Origin: Bacillota bacterium | Lineage (GTDB): Bacteria > Bacillota > Ch66 > Ch109 | Direction: 5' to 3' | DNA length: 64,000 nucleotides | NCBI GenBank assembly: GCA_013178275.1 | Contig: JABLWZ010000008.1 | Coordinates: 169,634 to 233,633 of the forward strand | In this document: positions 1 to 7,503 of the stretch, piece after piece | How the letters are laid out: every line of letters starts with the position of its first letter | How positions within the stretch are numbered: position 1 is the first letter of the stretch | Notes under the pieces: model-generated | Databases searched by the model: none | Told to the model about the DNA's origin: nothing | What the model saw: only the letters and a program-made list of their open reading frames with translations | Position numbers and translations under genes: made by a program

Positions 1-441
1 GATCCCGGTGGAAGGAGACTTGACCGCGGCGATTGCCCGGACCCCCGGCTCCAGAGTGGATACCTGGTCCCGTGCCAGCCACTCCAGGTCCTTTACCCCG
101 TTTTCCAGCCCCTGCCGTAAGACCCCGGAGAGCGGCTCGACCTCCGACTCGTCACGGGCGATGATCAGCTTCTCGGTCCGCTGATGGGGTATCCCCCACT
201 CCCGGCAGAACTGGTACAGCAGCCGGTTCCCCTCGGTACAGAGTTCGGACTTCAGACTCCCGGCGGGATAGTAGATGCCCGCGTGGATGACTTCGCTGTT
301 GCGGCTGGACGTCTCCTGCCCGAACCGCGGGTTCCTCTCGACCAGGGATATTGATAGAGACTTGCCGAAGCGCCGTGTAAGTTCCGCGGTTACAGCCAGT
401 CCGACCACACCTGCTCCGATTACTACTGCATCTACTTCCAT
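1..441 (-). CDS. FAD-dependent oxidoreductase, L-2-hydroxyglutarate oxidase-like (partial)
   Basis: The first 147 codons of a protein that continues past the left edge, so its C-terminus is missing. The N-terminus VDAVVIGAGVVGLAV is a Rossmann dinucleotide-binding motif (GxGxxG), followed by VERNPRFGQETSSRNSEVIHAG, which is characteristic of the DAO-type flavoprotein family that includes LhgO. The ATG at 441 is preceded by a GGGGTG ribosome site. Members oxidise 2-hydroxy acids or related substrates using FAD. The exact substrate cannot be read from this fragment. The family call is solid and the LhgO-like subgroup is likely. Confidence 0.85.
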   Translation of the reverse strand, partial: MEVDAVVIGAGVVGLAVTAELTRRFGKSLSISLVERNPRFGQETSSRNSEVIHAGIYYPAGSLKSELCTEGNRLLYQFCREWGIPHQRTEKLIIARDESEVEPLSGVLRQGLENGVKDLEWLARDQVSTLEPGVRAIAAVKSPSTGI

Positions 442-653
442 AAAACACCCCAATAACATTTTCGTACTTTTTAGAATTTACCGCGCAATTTTCTTTACAA
501 CTTTTACGATATTGAGTATAACATATATAAAGGGAGTCTAAATCATCCAAGTTAAGCACTCACCTGGGACCCCACAGCCTGCCAAACCGCCCCGACAGAA
601 AGACTCTTCTAGATAGAACGTCATCATGTTTTTAGCAAAGGATGTGAAGTCAC

Positions 654-1067
654 ATGATTAATCAGTATACCCATTTTACCTTCATCGATCTGAACATCTA
701 CCCGTCGCCGGTCGACGAACTGGGGAAGGTAATCCGTTCCCGCCGTCACCGGGTTCTGGAGGTCGTCAAGGTCGAGCCCCCGGATGAGGAGCGCACCATC
801 ATCTACTGCATCCTGTTGAAGTCCTCGATCGCGGACAGCAACAGCGCAGTGGTTTACTTTATCAGCGTGCGGCCCGGCGAGAGCCGGCAGAACCAGCTCA
901 TCGAACTTTTCTCCCGCAACCAGATCCGGGTGGTCGATTCCGTGCCCGACCAGCCGCAGTCCAAAAAGATCAGGGATACGGAACGGCTGATCAGAAAAGC
1001 CGACACCGTGGTCGACAAGAACCCCCAATACGAGTATTTGGAGAGGAAGATAAAGGAGACAGCGTAA
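654..1067 (+). CDS. hypothetical protein, 137 aa
   Basis: I do not recognise this protein. It is soluble, charged and without signal peptide or membrane segment. It has a beta-rich N-terminal half (FTFIDLNIYPSP, TIIYCILLKSS, AVVYFISV) and a charged helical C-terminus rich in Lys/Arg/Asp. The ATG at 654 has an AAAGGATGTGA ribosome site. It stands alone between the divergent flavoprotein gene and a 350-bp non-coding gap. Codon use matches the GC-rich host. Confidence 0.7.
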   Translation: MINQYTHFTFIDLNIYPSPVDELGKVIRSRRHRVLEVVKVEPPDEERTIIYCILLKSSIADSNSAVVYFISVRPGESRQNQLIELFSRNQIRVVDSVPDQPQSKKIRDTERLIRKADTVVDKNPQYEYLERKIKETA

Positions 1068-1415
1068 CTGGACACAAATAACGTACCAATTAATAGAGAC
1101 TTGGCTACCAAATAACCTACCTTTGGGGTAGCATGACCAAACTGCACTAACTAACAAAGTCAAGCACAACTTTATAGCTTCGACCCCAGATGTGTAGTCA
1201 TTTCCGAAGCAGTAAACCCTCGGTAAAAAAATAACCTTACCTCCGACCCCAAATGTATACTTATTTCCACAGCACTACTTTAAAACCTCATAAAAATCCA
1301 AAAACCGCCCCCGGCGGTTTTTATTTTATTTGGTACCTTATTAGTATCAATTTAATCAGTTCTCCCCATATTAGTTTAAACCGCATTTGTAATACCACAA
1401 AAAGGAGGGCTAGGC
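1068..1415. other. intergenic stretch with imperfect direct repeat
   Basis: No gene is supported here. Two imperfect copies of a block beginning CGACCCCA.ATGT.TA and ending ATTTCC occur at about 1181-1206 and 1244-1269, 63 bp apart. The right part holds a strong intrinsic terminator at 1300-1322. The function of the repeat is unknown. Confidence 0.5.
1300..1322 (+). terminator. intrinsic terminator hairpin
   Basis: Perfect 10-bp stem AAAAACCGCC / GGCGGTTTTT with a 3-nt loop, A-rich on one side and T-rich on the other, so it can work in both directions. It separates the 654-1067 gene from the 1416 gene. Confidence 0.8.
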
Positions 1416-1670
1416 ATGGACACTGTTTTTTTACTGATCGGCGACCGGGTGGAAAGCGCGGTGCGGGTGCAGTCGATCCTGAGCCAGAACGGCGATATCA
1501 TCCGCACCCGGCTGGGCATCAACCGTGAGATCGGGCGCAAGGACATGGAGGCCTCGGGTTTCGTTTTCCTGGAGCTGTGCGCGGACGAGAGTCGAGTCGA
1601 CTCGCTGGTGAAGGAACTGAACTCCCTGGAGAGGGTCAGGGCGGAGCACCTCAGGATCGAGCTACCCTGA
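1416..1670 (+). CDS. ACT-like small protein, TM1266 / hydrogenase-system-regulator family
   Basis: An 84-residue protein with the pattern of the small ACT/NikR-C-like family often annotated as iron-only hydrogenase system regulator. It has an N-terminal beta strand (VFLLIGDRVESA), a helix ending in LSQNGDIIRTRLGI, and a later strand FVFLELCADESRVDSLVKELNSL. Length fits the family (about 80 aa). A strong AAAGGAGGG ribosome site lies before the ATG. No hydrogenase gene is in the window, so a link to hydrogenase control is family knowledge only. It stands alone. Confidence 0.65.
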   Translation: MDTVFLLIGDRVESAVRVQSILSQNGDIIRTRLGINREIGRKDMEASGFVFLELCADESRVDSLVKELNSLERVRAEHLRIELP

Positions 1671-1717
1671 TGCCAGGATAGAGAGGGCTTTCCCCCTGCG
1701 CGCTGGCAGGCCGGCGG

Positions 1718-1963
1718 TCAGTTCCAGATCCTTTCCAGGACCCAGACCTCCCCGATCCGGGCCAGATCACAGATCATCCCCTTGCCGGTGGTGCACTGGT
1801 AGCGCACCGTCTCCGGGTCGGGAAAGAGCGTGTCGCTGGTCGGTTTCGACTGCTTTTGTATAGCCTGGGTTATCGGTTTCCACCGTCCCCGCCAGTAAAA
1901 GGCGGTCGGACGGCCTTTGTCATCGGTCTGGACCTGAGTCGGTCGATTATAGTATTGGCTCAT
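1718..1963 (-). CDS. hypothetical protein, DUF6504-like
   Basis: An 81-aa protein whose central RPTAFYWRGRWKPI resembles the core of small DUF6504-type proteins (G-R-P-x-x-F-x-W-R-G-R). No membrane segment or signal is seen. The ATG is preceded by AAGGTGAT. It is convergent with the 1416-1670 gene and divergent from 2103. The domain assignment rests on memory of a short motif; the molecular role is unknown. Confidence 0.55.
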   Translation of the reverse strand: MSQYYNRPTQVQTDDKGRPTAFYWRGRWKPITQAIQKQSKPTSDTLFPDPETVRYQCTTGKGMICDLARIGEVWVLERIWN

Positions 1964-2102
1964 GACATCACCTTGGGATATTATAACAGATGGGACCTAA
2001 TACCGGTAGGAGAACAAGCTTACGGAAAGGCCCCGTCGAGGTATATCGCTTAAGGAGTGTACTACGCCAATATAAATCTAGGAAATACGAGGTGTTTGAG
2101 TT

Positions 2103-2291
2103 TTGGACCTGCTAGGAAACTTCAGCCGTGAGTGGGACATACTGGCCAGTGCCCCCGCGACATTCATCTTCTCCGTGGTCGTGGCCTTCAGCGCGGCCTA
2201 CTTCGTCGCCCGGCTGCGCTACGAGTCCCTGCTCAAATCCAAGGACCAGGAAATCGAGCGGCTCACCCAGGGACGAGAACAGCACCGGTAG
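2103..2291 (+). CDS. small single-span membrane protein
   Basis: A 62-aa protein starting with TTG, chosen because GAGGTG lies 8 bases upstream. Residues about 17-36 (ATFIFSVVVAFSAAYFVARL) form one membrane helix, followed by a charged, probably coiled tail (KSKDQEIERLTQGREQ). It ends 29 bp before the HIT gene and may be co-transcribed with it. The function is unknown. Confidence 0.6.
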   Translation: MDLLGNFSREWDILASAPATFIFSVVVAFSAAYFVARLRYESLLKSKDQEIERLTQGREQHR

Positions 2292-2320
2292 CGATCAAGA
2301 ATGAATGGAGGGTAATCGAA

Positions 2321-2713
2321 ATGGAGCCACGCACGGACCCCTGCCCGTTTTGCGCGCTGCTGGGGAGCGCCGGCATGGTCGCCGAGCACAAAACGGTCTT
2401 CGCGGTTTTCGATATCGCCCCGTTTACACCCGGCCACCTGCTGGTGATAACCAAGCGCCATACTAACAACTACCTCACCATGACCCCGGAGGAACGGACC
2501 GACGCGGGTGAACTCCTGAAGGAACTGAGTGAAAAAACCGTCGGGTCCGACCCGACCGTCCTCGGGTTCAACGTCGGAAGCAACTGCGGGGAGGCTGCGG
2601 GCCAGTCGGTGATGCACGCCCACATCCACCTGGTCCCCCGCCGCCGGGGAGACCGTCCCCGGTGGGGGAGAGCCCGGGGGTCACGGTCAGAATCCCGGCC
2701 GGTCGTTTCGTGA
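2321..2713 (+). CDS. HIT family nucleotide hydrolase/transferase
   Basis: A 130-aa histidine-triad protein. It begins with the zinc-type CPFC pair (residues 7-10) and carries the catalytic triad HAHIHLVPRRRGD near residues 100-112. Related enzymes hydrolyse nucleoside phosphoramidates or dinucleotides. The ATG at 2321 follows GGAGGG with 8-nt spacing; an upstream in-frame ATG at 2132 lies inside the preceding gene and was rejected. The C-terminal DRPRWGRARGS aligns with the usual DVPNPRGGVRGV segment, so the gene looks intact. A hairpin repeat array follows downstream. Confidence 0.9.
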   Translation: MEPRTDPCPFCALLGSAGMVAEHKTVFAVFDIAPFTPGHLLVITKRHTNNYLTMTPEERTDAGELLKELSEKTVGSDPTVLGFNVGSNCGEAAGQSVMHAHIHLVPRRRGDRPRWGRARGSRSESRPVVS

Positions 2714-2820
2714 GCCCCGATGCCCGAGAAGACTGGTTCCCGGCCGATGCCAGATACCACCATGGACATCGGGACGTGATTTGTGTTATAAATACAGGTG
2801 GTTACCGGAATCTTTCCTTC

Positions 2821-2948
2821 GCCGCCCCCGTCCATGGGGGCGCTTTATTTTATTTACTAATACCGGGTTTAACATCGACGCCCCCATCCTTGGGGGCGAT
2901 TATTTCTTCTGTTTTTTAAGTAACCATTAAAGCGCCGCCCTCATCCAT
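2821..2948. repeat. 111-bp hairpin repeat array, left part
   Basis: One complete unit (about 2821-2931) and the first 17 bp of a second. Each unit has two GC-rich hairpins (GCCCCCGTCCATGGGGGC-type and GCCCCCATCCTTGGGGGC-type), each followed by T-rich tracts such as CTTTATTTTATTT and TTCTTCTGTTTTTT. The rest of the array lies at 6534-6770, beyond the inserted transposon. The units look like repeated terminators behind the HIT gene. Confidence 0.8.
2940..2948. repeat. 9-bp target site duplication, left copy
   Basis: CTCATCCAT lies directly before the left terminal inverted repeat and is repeated exactly at 6525-6533 directly after the right one. The uninterrupted sister unit at 6630 reads CTCATCCATGAGGGCGC, which confirms that these 9 bp belonged to the target. 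Confidence 0.9.
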
Positions 2949-2974
2949 TAACGGGTTCACTTTTGAGGTGCAAA
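2949..2974 (+). repeat. left terminal inverted repeat
   Basis: 26 bp starting TAACGGGTTCAC and ending GAGGTGCAAA. It is the exact reverse complement of 6499-6524; similarity stops immediately inside. Confidence 0.95.
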
Positions 2975-2991
2975 CAACAAAATAAAACAAT

Positions 2992-3033
2992 AAAACAGCG
3001 TACTAAATAACAAACATTTTAGTACGCTGTTTT
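2992..3033. terminator. hairpin near left end of transposon
   Basis: 13-bp perfect stem AAAACAGCGTACT / AGTACGCTGTTTT with a 16-nt loop, followed by TTTT. It can stop transcription entering the element from outside, a common device that limits transposase expression. Confidence 0.75.
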
Positions 3034-3202
3034 TTGTTGCTCCATCCAGCTTATCAACCTTTTACTAACCTAAAATAGCATTAAAATTAGCACATCAAAT
3101 AGCAGAGATAATAAGTTAATTACCGGTGTTATTTGCTATGCGATTTGTGTCGATGTTTGGTATGCTAAAAAAGTGGCATACTATATAGCTGGAGGTAAAA
3201 AC

Positions 3203-3454
3203 ATGAACTTTATAACGCCTAAGAATAAAAAAGGACAAAAAATAACTTGGCTAATTTCGCATCAAACCCGTCTTCTAGTTAAGCATTATGCCATGTATTC
3301 GGAGTATTCCGAGGATGAAGTGGTAGATGAATTCCTTAAAAACCTCTGGCTTGATGAAGGCTTTCAAAACTGGCTTGCAAAGAGAAGGAACAAGAAAAGA
3401 CTACTTGATGGTTTCTTCTCGGCAAATATCAACCAGGTTGAGGAAGAGTTCTAA
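3203..3454 (+). CDS. transposon-encoded small protein, 83 aa
   Basis: I do not recognise this protein. The ATG at 3203 follows GGAGGT with 6-nt spacing; an in-frame upstream ATG at 3173 has no ribosome site. The protein is basic and mostly helical (QTRLLVKHYAMYSEYSEDEVVDEFLKNLW, FQNWLAKRRNKKRLLDGFF). It ends 2 bp before the transposase start, so the two are translated together and it is probably an accessory or regulatory factor of transposition. AT-rich codon use matches the rest of the element. Confidence 0.75.
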   Translation: MNFITPKNKKGQKITWLISHQTRLLVKHYAMYSEYSEDEVVDEFLKNLWLDEGFQNWLAKRRNKKRLLDGFFSANINQVEEEF

Positions 3455-3456
3455 CT

Positions 3457-5406
3457 ATGAGCAGTAAAATAAAGCGTTTGGCTAAAAAAGAAGATAAGAT
3501 AGCTGAAGTAATATGTCCTTTAACAGATGAAGAAATTCGACAGAGGCATACCGATTATCCTCTTTTAGCTCCAAATATTTTTGCAAAGAAGTATAGACAT
3601 ATTTTATATCGTCCGGTTAACTTCCTTATCCACGGGATACCACATGAAATACAGGTTAATTTTTGTAACAATCCGTATTGTTCTTGGTATGGCTTAGACC
3701 AGTATCGTTTTGAGGATGTCCCAAATAAGCCTTATAGATACAGGTTAAAAGGCTCTGAAAGTAAGGATATTCGTTGTAATCCAAGTCCTATAAGACAAGG
3801 AATTACTTGGGGTTGTTCTACCAATGTGATTTCCAATTGGTCCGTGGCCGAGGAGATAGTCCGTTTAGTAAAGGTGAATAGCGTCCTTGAGTGGCTTCCC
3901 TCCTATAATTTTCATAGAGAGGGCTGTGTAAATAATGTTTATACCCCTTTTAACAGCTCTGGTTATTTCTATCGTAGGGGCAAAAGTAGTTCTACCTCTC
4001 AGAAGTGGCAATGTAAGGTATGTAAGAAGATGACCAATACCCTGCCAGCTATAAGAGAGAGCTTTAACTACCACCAAAAAAGGAACGATATCTTGCCTAG
4101 TTTTGCTCTGCAATTACTTAATAGAACTCCAGTAAAAAGGACTTGCGAGATTTTACAAATCTCTCCCAAAAACTATTATCATAAGTTAGAGTGGCTTTAC
4201 CGGCGTTGTTTAGAATTCCTTGAAAGGCATGAAACGAAGGCTTTTCAAACTAAGAGCTTCGATAAGCTTTGGATAAATACTGACCAGTTTACCTACTATC
4301 TAAATAATGTCCGTAGGCATGGTCAAGGTGGAATTTATAATGATGACCTAGAAGATTTAATATTCCAGACTAAAGCGATAGTTAGTGCGGAGATGAAGAG
4401 TAGGTATGTCCTACGCTCCGACATCGCTTACGATTTCGATGTTACCCTAGAACAAATAAGGGAAGATACTCTACACTTTAGAGAGGACCACCTATATAAA
4501 GAGTTTTGTAAAAACACCAGGCTAAGACTCCCCATTTGTCCTCAACCTCCGATTCCTAATGATACTGAAACAGAGTTTGAGTATGAAACTGCTCTAAGAA
4601 AGTTCAACCTACGGGAGAGATATATCGGAGGGCTTCATGTCAATGCGACTTATACTACAACGGCTCATTATTGGCTATTAAAGAAGATGGTAAAGTCTAA
4701 TGAGTGGATGTTTGTAACGGATTTTGACCACGCAATTATCAACCCGATACACAGAGTATTTGCTCCTGAAATTAGAAACGGGTATGCCCACCACTTTATA
4801 CACAGGATTATGCGGGAAAAAACTAAGAAACAAGCCTATAGTGAATATAGAGAAGCTCGGAAGTATCTCCGGTATTGGGGAGATGCCAACGAGGTATCTT
4901 CTTGTTCGTTGAATGAATTGGCTTATCTTTACCTAGTCGATGTTCTAAGGGGTAAGAAATTCTACGAATTGGTTGATATAGACGGAGTGAAGTATCCGAA
5001 ATGGGCAAATCAACCGATAAACCATCCCCTCCCCTCGATTGATGAAGGCTGGAGTTATTTAGACTGTACTACTGATATTTCAGGTTATAGAGAGGAAGAA
5101 TTGGCTAGAATGCTACTCAATGTAAACAGCCATGCTTCTAATGCTTTCCTGCAACAGATTAGGAGAAGGTTATCCATCCTAGAAAGACCTCTGCTGACCG
5201 CCAGGGGTGAGGGTAAAAGCTATATCTACGCTAACATCAATCCCCGTTATGCTCAGTATGCTTTGACAATCCTAAGAACCTATTACAACTTTTGCTTTGC
5301 TTTCCGAACCGGAAGTGGAGAGAATAGAGTTCTTGCTACCCCTGCTCAGAGATTGGGGATTGCTAAGAAGCAGTATAACATCGAGGATATTATTTACTTC
5401 AAATAG
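3457..5406 (+). CDS. DDE-type transposase with two zinc-knuckle regions, 649 aa
   Basis: The N-terminal third holds Cys pairs typical of transposase zinc ribbons: C70-x4-C75, C107/C120, and C157 followed by QKWQCKVCKK (C186-x2-C189). Candidate catalytic acids are D276 in WINTDQF and D422/D424 in FVTDFDHA, with a glutamate further on (E530 or the EEE at 546-548). The C-terminus TPAQRLGIAKKQYNIEDII resembles the TPA-x-xLG tail seen in other zinc-ribbon DDE transposases. The gene is intact, inside perfect TIRs, and ends before a strong terminator. It is assigned as the element's transposase from position and motifs. The third catalytic residue needs an alignment. Confidence 0.8.
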   Translation: MSSKIKRLAKKEDKIAEVICPLTDEEIRQRHTDYPLLAPNIFAKKYRHILYRPVNFLIHGIPHEIQVNFCNNPYCSWYGLDQYRFEDVPNKPYRYRLKGSESKDIRCNPSPIRQGITWGCSTNVISNWSVAEEIVRLVKVNSVLEWLPSYNFHREGCVNNVYTPFNSSGYFYRRGKSSSTSQKWQCKVCKKMTNTLPAIRESFNYHQKRNDILPSFALQLLNRTPVKRTCEILQISPKNYYHKLEWLYRRCLEFLERHETKAFQTKSFDKLWINTDQFTYYLNNVRRHGQGGIYNDDLEDLIFQTKAIVSAEMKSRYVLRSDIAYDFDVTLEQIREDTLHFREDHLYKEFCKNTRLRLPICPQPPIPNDTETEFEYETALRKFNLRERYIGGLHVNATYTTTAHYWLLKKMVKSNEWMFVTDFDHAIINPIHRVFAPEIRNGYAHHFIHRIMREKTKKQAYSEYREARKYLRYWGDANEVSSCSLNELAYLYLVDVLRGKKFYELVDIDGVKYPKWANQPINHPLPSIDEGWSYLDCTTDISGYREEELARMLLNVNSHASNAFLQQIRRRLSILERPLLTARGEGKSYIYANINPRYAQYALTILRTYYNFCFAFRTGSGENRVLATPAQRLGIAKKQYNIEDIIYFK

Positions 5407-5447
5407 TTTAGTTATCTTCCTCAAAAGAAAAGCTTTTAAAAAGTATT

Positions 5448-5477
5448 AAGGACACCCTTGGGTAGGTGGGTGTCCTT
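5448..5477. terminator. terminator after transposase
   Basis: 10-bp stem AAGGACACCC / GGGTGTCCTT with loop TTGGGTAGGT, then TGTCG. It lies between the convergent transposase and PemK-like genes and probably serves both. Confidence 0.75.
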
Positions 5478-5555
5478 GTCGCCATCCGGCTGTCAAATTA
5501 ATTTATTGGTTAAGGTTAGTATACAATAGAACTTGTTAAAAGACAATAGATACTT

Positions 5556-6266
5556 TTATACAGCATTGCTTTGTTGCTCAATATCATACAGTCTTTTTTC
5601 TAATATTTTATTAATTTCCACTAATTTCATATATTCTCTATAGAATCCCCCGAAATATGCATCTAGTAGATTCGATTTAATTTCTGTTATAAGAGAGCCT
5701 GGTTTTGGATTAGATGAATCCTCTTTTAAAGTACCTTTTCTTTCCAACAACCTACCTTTACTTATTACCATCATATTATCCAGCAATAAAGCCGAATCAA
5801 CTTCAAACCCATTCTCCGGTAATACTAGTCTATATCTTTTATCTCCTGTAGGATTCTTACTTGGATGAAATGCTTTACTTAATTTATCGGTTGTCGAAGT
5901 AGAGGGTATTATAAGTAATTTATTGCCTGGTTTATCTAATACTAATAGGGGGTGTACATAGGAGTATTCATAACTTAACCCTATATCGGCTAAAAATATA
6001 TCTCCCGGCTTGATATCACTTATACCTAATTTACCAGTAGTAGCATCCTTTTCGTAAAAGTCGGTTTTCTTTCTACTAACTGTCCAATTTTGTAAACTCT
6101 TAGTTATGTCGCTAATTTCTTCTTCATTTACTTTATACGAACAATCATTAACGAAGTAAAAAACAGATACTAAGAATTCTCTCCAACAAATATCAGAATC
6201 ACTAGATTTTAAGGTATTAGATAAAGCTTTATTAAATTTGTTGAAATCAGGTCTAATCAACTTCAT
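5556..6266 (-). CDS. PemK/MazF-like toxin-domain protein, transposon cargo
   Basis: A 236-aa protein. Residues about 86-215 match the PemK/MazF fold: IKPGDIFLADIG, then HPLLVLDKPGNKLLIIPSTS. Classic MazF toxins are 110-120 aa, so this one has an extra ~85-residue N-terminal region and a C-terminal coiled segment (EINKILEKRLYDIEQQ). No antitoxin gene is visible upstream (6267-6498 is non-coding) or downstream. It could be a solitary ribonuclease, or the N-terminal region may restrain it. It is AT-rich like the transposon, so it travels with it. The domain call is good and toxicity is inferred. Confidence 0.72.
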   Translation of the reverse strand: MKLIRPDFNKFNKALSNTLKSSDSDICWREFLVSVFYFVNDCSYKVNEEEISDITKSLQNWTVSRKKTDFYEKDATTGKLGISDIKPGDIFLADIGLSYEYSYVHPLLVLDKPGNKLLIIPSTSTTDKLSKAFHPSKNPTGDKRYRLVLPENGFEVDSALLLDNMMVISKGRLLERKGTLKEDSSNPKPGSLITEIKSNLLDAYFGGFYREYMKLVEINKILEKRLYDIEQQSNAV

Positions 6267-6368
6267 TCCTCCAATCCATCTTCTTTTTCGACAGAATGGA
6301 GGAAAATCCTTCTTGTTTTAAATTGTATATTATCATATAAAGCCTCATTTTTAATGCAAATATAAAAA

Positions 6369-6402
6369 ACAGGCAAGATGCTTTACAATACAGTTTGCCT
6401 GT
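6369..6402. terminator. hairpin inside right end of transposon
   Basis: 8-bp stem ACAGGCAA / TTGCCTGT with an 18-nt loop, between the PemK-like gene start and the right TIR. It may block transcription entering from the right flank. The 6267-6498 stretch otherwise shows no gene. Confidence 0.5.
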
Positions 6403-6498
6403 CTCATATATATTACATTATATTTTAAAATTTGTCAATAGAAACTATGGTTATTAGGTTGGTTATTTTTGATGTTAATACTCGCTCTATTTATAATC

Positions 6499-6524
6499 TT
6501 TGCACCTCAAAAGTGAACCCGTTA
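6499..6524 (-). repeat. right terminal inverted repeat
   Basis: 26 bp reading TTTGCACCTC...GAACCCGTTA, exact reverse complement of the left end at 2949-2974. It is followed by the second 9-bp duplication CTCATCCAT at 6525-6533. Confidence 0.95.
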
Positions 6525-6770
6525 CTCATCCATGGGGGCGCTTTATTTTTATTTACATTGAACCGGGTTTAATAGGGGCGCCCCCGTCCTTGGGGACAAT
6601 TTTTCTTCTGTTTTTTAAGTAACTTTAAAGCGCCGCCCTCATCCATGAGGGCGCTTTATTTTATTTACCTGAACCGGGTTTAATAGGGGCGCCCCCGTCC
6701 TTGGGGGCAATTTTTCTTCTGTTTTTTAAGTAACTTTAAAGCGCCACCCCTATCCTTAGGGGCACTTTTT
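6525..6770. repeat. 111-bp hairpin repeat array, right part
   Basis: Begins with the right target duplication (6525-6533), then the remainder of the interrupted second unit (6534-6629), a full unit 6630-6740, and the first hairpin of a fourth from 6741. The period is exactly 111 bp between 6630 and 6741. Shared blocks include ACCGGGTTTAATAGGGGCG and TTCTTCTGTTTTTTAAGTAA. Hairpins differ in sequence but keep their stems. Confidence 0.8.
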
Positions 6771-6869
6771 TTACTTATTTTTCTCTTGTTTAAGCCACAA
6801 TTTTAACCAATTTCTAATTTATAGTAATTTTTAGAAACTCTCGAATCTACTTTAAAGGAGGGTTAACCC

Positions 6870-7139
6870 ATGTATCCTTATGGCCACCACATGATGTACG
6901 GAGGATTCCACTGGTTCTGGCCGGCTCTCGTCATCCTGTGCGTGGTAGTTTTCCTGGTCTTCGTCCTGCGCCGTCACTGTATGTACGGATACGGCTGCGG
7001 GATGCGCGGTTACTACCACCGGAGGGATGAAAAACGCTACCCCAGCTACCACGAACTGGTGGAAGAGGTGAACGGGCTCAAGGAGGAGATCAAGCGGCTG
7101 AAGGAAAAGCCCGCCGAGCCGGAACCCAGGACGGAGTAA
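6870..7139 (+). CDS. small His/Tyr/Met-rich membrane protein
   Basis: An 89-aa protein with a His/Tyr/Met-rich N-terminus (MYPYGHHMMYGGFHW), one membrane helix at about 16-33 (WPALVILCVVVFLVFVL), a Cys/Tyr/Gly-rich loop, and a C-terminal coiled coil (YHELVEEVNGLKEEIKRLKEK). The ribosome site AAAGGAGGG is strong. It resembles small SHOCT-like or metal-related membrane proteins in layout, but no function can be assigned. A terminator follows at 7161. Confidence 0.65.
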   Translation: MYPYGHHMMYGGFHWFWPALVILCVVVFLVFVLRRHCMYGYGCGMRGYYHRRDEKRYPSYHELVEEVNGLKEEIKRLKEKPAEPEPRTE

Positions 7140-7160
7140 CAGTTCGGAAGAAGGTTTAAA

Positions 7161-7182
7161 GGGGCGGTCCTTGGACAGCCCC
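7161..7182 (+). terminator. intrinsic terminator
   Basis: GGGGC-GGTCC-TT-GGAC-AGCCCC hairpin followed by TCTTCTTTTC, 21 bp after the stop of the small membrane protein gene. Confidence 0.75.
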
Positions 7183-7212
7183 TCTTCTTTTCATGCTGCT
7201 GGCGTAATACGA

Positions 7213-7236
7213 AAAACCCCTGAAACCAGGGGTTTT
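7213..7236 (-). terminator. terminator of tRNA-fMet
   Basis: 10-bp perfect stem AAAACCCCTG / CAGGGGTTTT with loop AAAC, about 28 bp beyond the 3' end of the tRNA on its strand. Confidence 0.75.
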
Positions 7237-7263
7237 ACAGTATATCCGATTAGGTTGATTTCA

Positions 7264-7339
<76 letters not shown>

Positions 7340-7503
7340 ATGTCAGCAAGTTGTATCATATCATATTATATTGCTTCTGGCAAATAGAAAATTCCTGCTG
7401 CCCTTCCTTTATTTTCAACCGGCCTTCATACTGTTTAAAAAGATCGAACCAGGCCCGCGCCTGGTTATTGCGGCTTTCCTCATACAGTTTCACTGGCTTA
7501 TCC

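Larger units (their letters stand above)
2949..6524 (+). mobile_element. transposon with 26-bp perfect TIRs, unplaced family
   Basis: A 3576-bp element bounded by perfect 26-bp inverted repeats and a 9-bp target duplication. It is visibly AT-rich compared with the GC-rich host. It contains an 83-aa protein gene, a 649-aa zinc-finger transposase and, on the opposite strand, a PemK/MazF-like gene. Hairpin terminators lie inside each end. All parts look intact, so it may be a recent insertion. A 9-bp duplication and the double zinc knuckle recall the IS1 superfamily, but the transposase is far longer than IS1 enzymes, so I leave the family open. Confidence 0.88.

Noticed and set aside
624..1169. 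Minus-strand frame of 181 codons over the 654-1067 gene
   Set aside because: Antisense shadow; the plus-strand gene has a better ribosome site and ordinary composition.
2640..2713. Possible frameshift at the C-terminus of the HIT protein
   Set aside because: The in-frame ending DRPRWGRARGS aligns acceptably with the usual DVPNPRGGVRGV tail, so no indel is needed.
2821..6770. Regular repeats considered as a CRISPR array
   Set aside because: The 111-bp units are near-identical throughout, with no unique spacers and no cas genes; they are hairpin repeats.
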